From NCBI GenBank assembly GCA_012519425.1, contig JAAYQF010000070.1, positions 1 through 48,124 of the forward strand: a stretch of 48,124 nt of DNA, in the 5' to 3' direction. Positions 43,559 to 48,124 of the stretch are shown one piece after another. Both the position numbers and the translations under genes were made by a program. The stretch's first letter is position 1, and each line of letters starts with the position of its first letter. This stretch comes from Bacteroidales bacterium (lineage in GTDB: Bacteria > Bacteroidota > Bacteroidia > Bacteroidales > Paludibacteraceae). The notes below the pieces were generated by a model. That model was given only the letters and a program-made list of their open reading frames with translations, was not told the DNA's origin and ran no database searches.

Positions 43559-44884
43559 ATGAATTCCAAAAAGAACTTTATCCTCGACACTAATGTAATT
43601 CTGCACGATTACAAATGCATTCACAATTTTGAAGAAAATGATATTTATATTCCGATAGTTGTGTTGGAAGAGTTAGATCGTTTTAAGAAGGGAAATGAGC
43701 AAATCAACTATAACGCCAGGGAGTTTGCGCGCGAGTTGGACTTTTTGGCTAATGAGCAATTGTTTAAGGATGGCGTAGAAATAGGGGAGGGAATGGGTAA
43801 ACTTTACATTCATATTACCACCGAATATCCTTCAATCATTTCCAAGGCATTTCTTGAAAAAACTCCGGATCACAGTATCTTGGCAGCGGCTCTGCAGTTG
43901 AAAACCGAGAAAAAAGATATGAAAACCATCTTGGTATCCAAAGATATCAATTTGCGGATGAAAGCGCTTTCATTGGGTATTCCTGCGGAAGATTACATCA
44001 ACGATAAGGTTACCAATCATAATATTTTTGATAAGAATCATGAGGTTTATGAAAATGTGTCTTCTGAATTAATTGATGAGTTATACGGACCGGCCGGAGA
44101 AATTCCGGTTGATTCATTGGAGTTTGCTTCTGATATTGAACCTCAAGAATGTTTTATACTGAAAAGTAATCGTTCCAGTGTGTTGGCGAGATATGTATCC
44201 CAGACGGGCATGATCCGCCGGATCACGAAAGAGAGATGTTATGGAATAGATCCACGCAATGCTGAACAGGCTTTTGCTTTGAATGTATTGATGGATGATG
44301 AAATTAAATTGGTGGCACTTACCGGTAAGTCCGGAACGGGTAAGACTTTGTTGGCACTTGCAGCGGCTTTGCAAAAACATGAAACTTACAAACAAATTCT
44401 ATTGGCACGGCCGATAATTGCTTTGGCTAACAAAGATCTCGGATATCTTCCCGGCGATGAAAAACATAAAGTTGCTCCTTATATGCAGCCACTATTCGAT
44501 AATCTGAACGTCATTAAAAATCAATTTTCCTATCAGGGAAGGGAAGTTCGTCAGATTGAAGAAATGCAACGCAATAACCAGTTGGTCATAGAAGCGTTGG
44601 CATATATCAGGGGTAGAAGCTTAAGCGAAACTTATTTCATTGTTGATGAAGCACAAAACCTGACCCCTCACGAAATAAAAACCATCATCACCCGTGCAGG
44701 AGAAGGGACGAAGATCGTATTTACCGGTGATGTTCATCAAATAGATTCTCCTTATTTGGATATGTATTCTAATGGCTTGGTGTATATGATTGATCGTATG
44801 CGCGGGCAAGATATTTTTGCGCACATCAATTTGATCAAAGGTGAAAGAAGTTATTTGTCGGAATTGGCAAGTAATATCTTATAG
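43559..44884 (+). CDS. PIN-domain and PhoH-ATPase fusion protein (PhoH2/YlaK type)
   Basis: 441 residues. Residues about 5-140 form a PIN ribonuclease-like domain (KNFILDTNVILHD with acidic residues, IPIVVLEELDRFK, TPDHSILAAAL, ILVSKDINLRMKA). Residues about 220-441 form a PhoH ATPase with Walker A ALTGKSGTGKTLLALAAAL (near 255) and Walker B YFIVDEAQNLTPHE (near 361), plus KIVFTGDVHQID and GERSYLSELASNIL. PIN-PhoH fusions are thought to be RNA-targeting ATPase/nuclease proteins. It is a single-gene unit after the enolase terminator with its own -7 element. Identification is secure; the biological role is known only in outline. Confidence 0.95.
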   Translation: MNSKKNFILDTNVILHDYKCIHNFEENDIYIPIVVLEELDRFKKGNEQINYNAREFARELDFLANEQLFKDGVEIGEGMGKLYIHITTEYPSIISKAFLEKTPDHSILAAALQLKTEKKDMKTILVSKDINLRMKALSLGIPAEDYINDKVTNHNIFDKNHEVYENVSSELIDELYGPAGEIPVDSLEFASDIEPQECFILKSNRSSVLARYVSQTGMIRRITKERCYGIDPRNAEQAFALNVLMDDEIKLVALTGKSGTGKTLLALAAALQKHETYKQILLARPIIALANKDLGYLPGDEKHKVAPYMQPLFDNLNVIKNQFSYQGREVRQIEEMQRNNQLVIEALAYIRGRSLSETYFIVDEAQNLTPHEIKTIITRAGEGTKIVFTGDVHQIDSPYLDMYSNGLVYMIDRMRGQDIFAHINLIKGERSYLSELASNIL

Positions 44885-44987
44885 GTTTGTAATGAGCTTG
44901 TTTGCGTTACAGGTAAACAATCATATGTACACATCCGCTCACTGCAAATTTTACATGGCTACTTAATAATAAATAAACAATAACCGT

Positions 44988-45848
44988 ATGAAAAAAGCTA
45001 ACAAGATTATTATTGCAGCAGCTACAATTGTGTTGGTAGTGTCTGCATTGTTTTTCGTGCTGAGGTTAAAGTCCACACAATCTGTCCTGGTTGAAAATTT
45101 CAGTTTGCTTGATACGGTTTATCTTTCTGTGGAAGATCCCGACTTGGGCAATATGACTATCGAGTTGAATGTTGATTTTCCTGTTAATCACGCAGACGAA
45201 AATGTTTTAAGCAATCTGAAAAGTTCTATTATTTCGAAGTTGTTTGGTGATGATTTTACTGATTGTCCCGAAGATTCTTTGTTGAAGGCTTATGCTGCCT
45301 TTTTAGGGAAAGAATACATAGACAACAATGCTGATTTTGCTAAAAGAATTACCGAAGGTAGTCTGTTGTCGTTTGACAATGCCATTATACTAGACGCTTC
45401 TGCACTATATGATGACCAGCATATTTTTTCTTATGAAATATCCTGGTTTTTTGATTTTGGAGGTGCCCATCCTAATAGTGCTCATTTTTTTTACAACTTT
45501 GATTTAGAGGATGGTAGTATAATCACTGAAGATGAAATTTTTATTGAAGGATATCAAGCTGAATTGACAGCAATCATTAAAAGCAAACTCTTGAGTGATT
45601 TAAATGTCGATGAAGATACAGACCATATGACGACTCTTGAAGAATTTAACTATTGGCCGGAGGATATCAAACCCAATGGTAATTTTTACATCCATAAGGA
45701 AGCAATTACCTATGTTTTTAATCCCTATGAAATTGCTCCGTATTATATGGGTGAAACCGAGGTGATTTTGCCTTATCAGCTCATTGCTCATTTGATGAAG
45801 AGTGGGAATCCGTTGGAGTATTTGGTGGTGGGGAAAGGTGATAAGTAG
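44988..45848 (+). CDS. DUF3298-type membrane-anchored protein (RsiV/PdaC C-terminal-like)
   Basis: 286 residues with one N-terminal membrane segment (IIIAAATIVLVVSALFFVL) that acts as signal or anchor. The C-terminal half shows the DUF3298 pattern: YEISWFFDFGGAHPNSAHFFYNFDLEDGSIITEDEIFI near 150-187 and ITYVFNPYEIAPYYMGETEVILPYQLIAHLM near the end. An upstream part of the DUF4163 kind fits residues about 35-140. Such domains occur in envelope proteins such as anti-sigma factors and deacetylases; neither function is shown here. No partner gene is adjacent. A repeat copy (D) starts at its stop codon. Confidence 0.8.
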   Translation: MKKANKIIIAAATIVLVVSALFFVLRLKSTQSVLVENFSLLDTVYLSVEDPDLGNMTIELNVDFPVNHADENVLSNLKSSIISKLFGDDFTDCPEDSLLKAYAAFLGKEYIDNNADFAKRITEGSLLSFDNAIILDASALYDDQHIFSYEISWFFDFGGAHPNSAHFFYNFDLEDGSIITEDEIFIEGYQAELTAIIKSKLLSDLNVDEDTDHMTTLEEFNYWPEDIKPNGNFYIHKEAITYVFNPYEIAPYYMGETEVILPYQLIAHLMKSGNPLEYLVVGKGDK

Positions 45849-45907
45849 TTGGTAGTTAGTAGATAGTAGTTGAAGAAGTTAGAGAAGTTAGAGAAGTTAA
45901 GGAAGTT
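45846..45907 (-). repeat. Modular low-complexity repeat, copy D (inverted, second half only)
   Basis: GTAGTTGGTAGTTAGTAG-type units (the TAACTAC module reversed) followed by GAAGTTAGA and GAAGTTAAG units (the TAACTTC module reversed). The AACAAAGA and core modules are absent. It begins at the stop codon of the DUF3298-type gene and ends 25 bp before purC. Confidence 0.75.
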
Positions 45908-45932
45908 ATTTACAATTTACAATTTTTAGTTA

Positions 45933-46880
45933 ATGAAATCACTTGTTCATACCAATTTTCAGTTTGAAGGTCAGACACATGTTTATCACGGTAAAGTTCG
46001 TGATGTTTATACAGTTAAAAATGATCTGTTGGTCATGGTAGCAACTGATAGAATATCGGCTTTTGATGTGGTCCTCCCGAAGGGAATTCCCTTCAAAGGA
46101 CAGATGCTCAACCAGCTTGCTGCTAAGTTTTTGGATGCCACATCCGATATTGTTCCCAATTGGAAATTGGCGACTCCCGACCCCATGGTGACGGTTGGCT
46201 TGCGTTGCCAGGGTTTTCCTGTCGAAATGATTGTGCGCGGCTACCTTTGCGGTAGTGCCTGGCGCGCGTACAAAAGCGGGGTTAGAGAAATTTGTGGTGT
46301 GACCATACCGGAAGGGATGAGGGAAAATCAGAAGTTTGATAAACCCATCATCACGCCAACGACCAAGGCTGAATACGGACTGCATGATGAAGATATTTCC
46401 AAAGAAGAAATATTGAAACAGGGCCTGGTCTCTCCGGAAGATTATGCGCTTTTGGAGCAATATGCCATGGAATTGTTTATGCGTGGTTCTGAAATTGCTG
46501 CTCAAAGGGGTTTGATCCTTGTGGACACCAAGTATGAATTTGGAAAGCGAGACGGGAAAATTTATCTGATTGATGAGATACATACCCCGGACTCTTCCCG
46601 ATATTTTTATGCTGATGGTTACCACGAAAGATTTAAAAAAGGGGAAGCGCAAAAACAATTGTCCAAGGAGTTTGTGAGAGAATGGTTGATGGCTAACAAC
46701 TTCCAGGGAAAAGAGGGACAGATTGTACCTGAAATGACTGATGAAATAGTGACCGGTATCAGCGACAGATACATTGAGTTGTACGAAAATATCACTGGGG
46801 AAGTATTTGTGCGTGCCGATACTGACCATATCACTGACCGCATTGAGAAAAACGTAAGTTCGTACCTAAAAACAGTCTAA
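45933..46880 (+). CDS. purC: Phosphoribosylaminoimidazole-succinocarboxamide synthase
   Basis: 315 residues. It joins CAIR and aspartate with ATP in purine biosynthesis. Motifs: [44 protein letters not shown] at the start, [30 protein letters not shown] and [17 protein letters not shown] with the substrate-binding residues. The length fits the longer Bacteroidetes/eukaryote-like form. It stands alone, directly after repeat copy D. A 296-codon open frame on the opposite strand is a shadow of it. Confidence 0.97.
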   Translation: MKSLVHTNFQFEGQTHVYHGKVRDVYTVKNDLLVMVATDRISAFDVVLPKGIPFKGQMLNQLAAKFLDATSDIVPNWKLATPDPMVTVGLRCQGFPVEMIVRGYLCGSAWRAYKSGVREICGVTIPEGMRENQKFDKPIITPTTKAEYGLHDEDISKEEILKQGLVSPEDYALLEQYAMELFMRGSEIAAQRGLILVDTKYEFGKRDGKIYLIDEIHTPDSSRYFYADGYHERFKKGEAQKQLSKEFVREWLMANNFQGKEGQIVPEMTDEIVTGISDRYIELYENITGEVFVRADTDHITDRIEKNVSSYLKTV

Positions 46881-46906
46881 ATAGTTTTCAGATTAAAAAA
46901 AATGTC

Positions 46907-46914
46907 TATCTTTG
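46907..46914 (+). promoter_or_regulatory. -7 element of the tRNA-Ser promoter
   Basis: A perfect TATCTTTG, with TTTT at 46885-46888 as a weak -33 box. The predicted start, near 46921, is about 19 nt before the tRNA. Confidence 0.6.
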
Positions 46915-46939
46915 CACCGCTTTACAGCAAGGTGACTAA

Positions 46940-47024
46940 GGAGAGATGGCAGAGTGGTCGATTGCGGCGGTCTTGAAAACCGTTGAGCTGCGAGGCTCCG
47001 GGGGTTCGAATCCCTCTCTCTCCG
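46940..47024 (+). tRNA. tRNA-Ser (anticodon TGA)
   Basis: An 85-nt class II tRNA. Acceptor GGAGAGA (46940-46946) pairs with TCTCTCC (47017-47023); anticodon TGA at 46974-46976 in loop CTTGAAA; long variable arm GAGCTGCGAGGCTC; T arm GGGGG-TTCGAAT-CCCTC; discriminator G. CCA is not encoded. Confidence 0.95.
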
Positions 47025-47072
47025 CTGAAGGCTTGGATTTATATCATGCAATACCCAATACAGTCTGTGTCC

Positions 47073-47657
47073 ATGTCCATCCCCAAAATAATAACCATCA
47101 TAACCCTTTTGCTGTCAATTCTTTCTTGTTGCTCTACAAGAACCACCAATCGTTTGCAATCGCAAACCGATGTGGAGAAAAGCGAACAATCTGAACAATA
47201 CAAAACCGGCAAGGTCATCAAAGTCTTAGATGGCGATACCTTTGAGTTGCTTATGGAAGGCAATGAGACAGTCAAAGTGAGAATGGAAGGTATTGATGCG
47301 CCCGAGGGAGGAATGCCTTATTACAGGGTGGCTAAAAACTATTTATCTGACCTGTGTGCAGGCAAAGAGGTGACCATCGAAATTAAGGAAAAAGATCATT
47401 ACGGTCGTTACATAGCCTTAACCTATTTGGAAGATGGCAGGGAGTTGAGTCATGAAATGGTTCGGGCGGGTTTAGCCTGGCATTACAAACAACACGATGA
47501 TCGCCAGTCTTTGGCAGACCTGGAAATTGAAGCAAGAGAAGCTAAACGCGGATTGTGGAAAGAGAAAAATCCCATGTCACCCTGGACCGCCAGAGGATTA
47601 CGTAGAAAGGGTGTTTCCACCAAGGACTCCTTCAATATTCAGGGAGATAATCAGTAA
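47073..47657 (+). CDS. Thermonuclease-like (SNase) lipoprotein
   Basis: 195 residues from the ATG at 47073 (an ATG at 47046 would add nine). The longer open frame runs into the tRNA-Ser gene and is not real. A signal with lipobox LSILSC (Cys19) leads to an SNase domain (about 45-165). The catalytic set of staphylococcal nuclease is conserved with the same spacing: KVRMEGIDAPEG gives Arg70, Asp75 and Glu78 (for Arg35, Asp40, Glu43), and DHYGRYIAL gives Arg112 (for Arg87). VLDGDTFEL supplies the other Ca-binding Asp. The end LWKEKNPMSPWTARGLRRKG is typical. It likely degrades extracellular or periplasmic nucleic acid. It converges with queG, overlapping it by 7 bp. Confidence 0.92.
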   Translation: MSIPKIITIITLLLSILSCCSTRTTNRLQSQTDVEKSEQSEQYKTGKVIKVLDGDTFELLMEGNETVKVRMEGIDAPEGGMPYYRVAKNYLSDLCAGKEVTIEIKEKDHYGRYIALTYLEDGRELSHEMVRAGLAWHYKQHDDRQSLADLEIEAREAKRGLWKEKNPMSPWTARGLRRKGVSTKDSFNIQGDNQ

Positions 47658-48124
47658 ATTGTGTTTTTGATCCTGTTCAAGTCAGCTCTTCTTACGGCAG
47701 AATACTTAAAGATGGTATCAAATGTTTCCTGTGTCATTTCCAACCAATCTTTCTTCGTCAATGTGTAAATCTGGGGAGTTGGCTCTAATTCAGGGTGGTT
47801 GTGTGGATGGGCAAAGCGTTTGTTCCAGGGACAAACATTGATGCAAACATCACAACCCACTATCCAGCCGTTGAGTTTGTTTTTTAAGTCTTCGGGAATG
47901 GGCGATTTAGCTTCTACAGTGAGGTAGGAGATACATTTGCGGGCATCCATGTTGCTGCCACTGAGAGCTCCGGTAGGACAAGCATCCACGCATTTGGTAC
48001 AATGACCGCAACTGAAAGGTACTGGTTTGTGGTCGGATTCGACTTCTACATTCAGCATCAAAATACCAATCGATATACTCGACCCGAATTTTTTGGTGAC
48101 TAAAAGTTTATTGCGGCCAATCCA
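47651..48124 (-). CDS. queG: Epoxyqueuosine reductase QueG, C-terminal part (5' end outside window)
   Basis: The minus-strand frame is open to the window edge, so the gene continues to the right; the TTG at 48061 is internal. The visible 157 residues start WIGRNKLLVTKKFGSSISIGILMLNVEV and carry the two [4Fe-4S] motifs CGHCTKCVDACPTGAL and GCDVCINVCPWNKRF, separated by ARKCISYLTVEAKSPIPEDLK, and end FKYSAVRRADLNRIKNTI, as QueG does. The enzyme reduces epoxyqueuosine to queuosine in tRNA. The cobalamin-binding N-terminal half is not in view. It overlaps the convergent nuclease gene by 7 bp. Confidence 0.95.
   Translation of the reverse strand, partial: WIGRNKLLVTKKFGSSISIGILMLNVEVESDHKPVPFSCGHCTKCVDACPTGALSGSNMDARKCISYLTVEAKSPIPEDLKNKLNGWIVGCDVCINVCPWNKRFAHPHNHPELEPTPQIYTLTKKDWLEMTQETFDTIFKYSAVRRADLNRIKNTIY

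Noticed and set aside
45939-46829. A 296-codon open frame on the minus strand
   Set aside because: It lies entirely antisense to purC, which is full length with all family motifs; the translation resembles no known protein and there is no promoter or start context for it.
46946-47194. An 82-codon open frame starting [17 protein letters not shown]
   Set aside because: Its first part is the translated tRNA-Ser gene, a classic false frame, and the rest is out of frame with the nuclease gene.

Overview
The window comes from an AT-rich chromosome of the Bacteroidota, most likely order Bacteroidales. The evidence is two SusC/SusD pairs, several lipoproteins with acidic residues after the lipobox cysteine, Bacteroidetes-type promoters (TTTG, about 20 nt, TAnnTTTG) in front of several genes, weak Shine-Dalgarno sites, T9SS-like C-terminal tails, and 'GGCTGTCTC' type terminators. 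No species can be named from the sequence alone.

Region 1 (1-33.3 kb) is a polysaccharide utilization locus, all on the + strand. It opens inside a GH127-type beta-L-arabinofuranosidase gene that begins left of the window. This is packed tightly with a heparinase II/III-fold lyase-like gene, a GH43 enzyme and a GH88 unsaturated glucuronyl hydrolase lipoprotein. A 0.6 kb gap with a near-ideal promoter follows. Next come a large exported protein with two related copies of one domain and a T9SS-like tail, a long-stem terminator or attenuator, and then the outer-membrane block: two fasciclin (FAS1) lipoproteins, SusC, SusD, a third FAS1 lipoprotein, a second SusC and a second SusD. The locus ends with an alginate-lyase-superfamily enzyme carrying a CBM6-like module, a right-handed beta-helix glycosidase-like protein and a GH39 enzyme. 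The enzyme set (lyase chemistry, removal of unsaturated uronate, arabinofuranose and xylose/arabinose cleavage) points to a uronic-acid- and arabinose-containing plant-type glycan, such as arabinogalactan-protein glycan, gum, or glucuronoarabinoxylan. The exact substrate is inference. No regulator of the locus lies in the window.

Region 2 (33.3-48.1 kb) is housekeeping DNA: tRNA-Lys(CTT), a PspC mini-protein, an orphan FecCD-type permease, an exported isoaspartyl methyltransferase beside a spermidine-synthase-like membrane protein, mutS2, a higBA toxin-antitoxin pair, enolase, a PIN-PhoH ATPase, a DUF3298-like protein, purC, tRNA-Ser(TGA), a secreted SNase-like nuclease, and the C-terminal part of queG at the right edge.

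Four intergenic spaces of region 2 are filled with copies, in both orientations, of one modular low-complexity repeat family. Its modules are AACAAAGA-like runs, a CGCGACTACGGAAC core, TAACTTCCC runs and TAACTAC runs. I found no copy in the 33 kb polysaccharide locus. The repeat family and the FAS1-rich tandem SusCD block are the two most unusual things in the window. Several starts were moved downstream of the longest open frame because the extra codons were alternative-start, repeat, promoter or tRNA sequence: the genes at 7967, 29534, 35221(-), 35441, 38771, 41596, 43559 and 47073.
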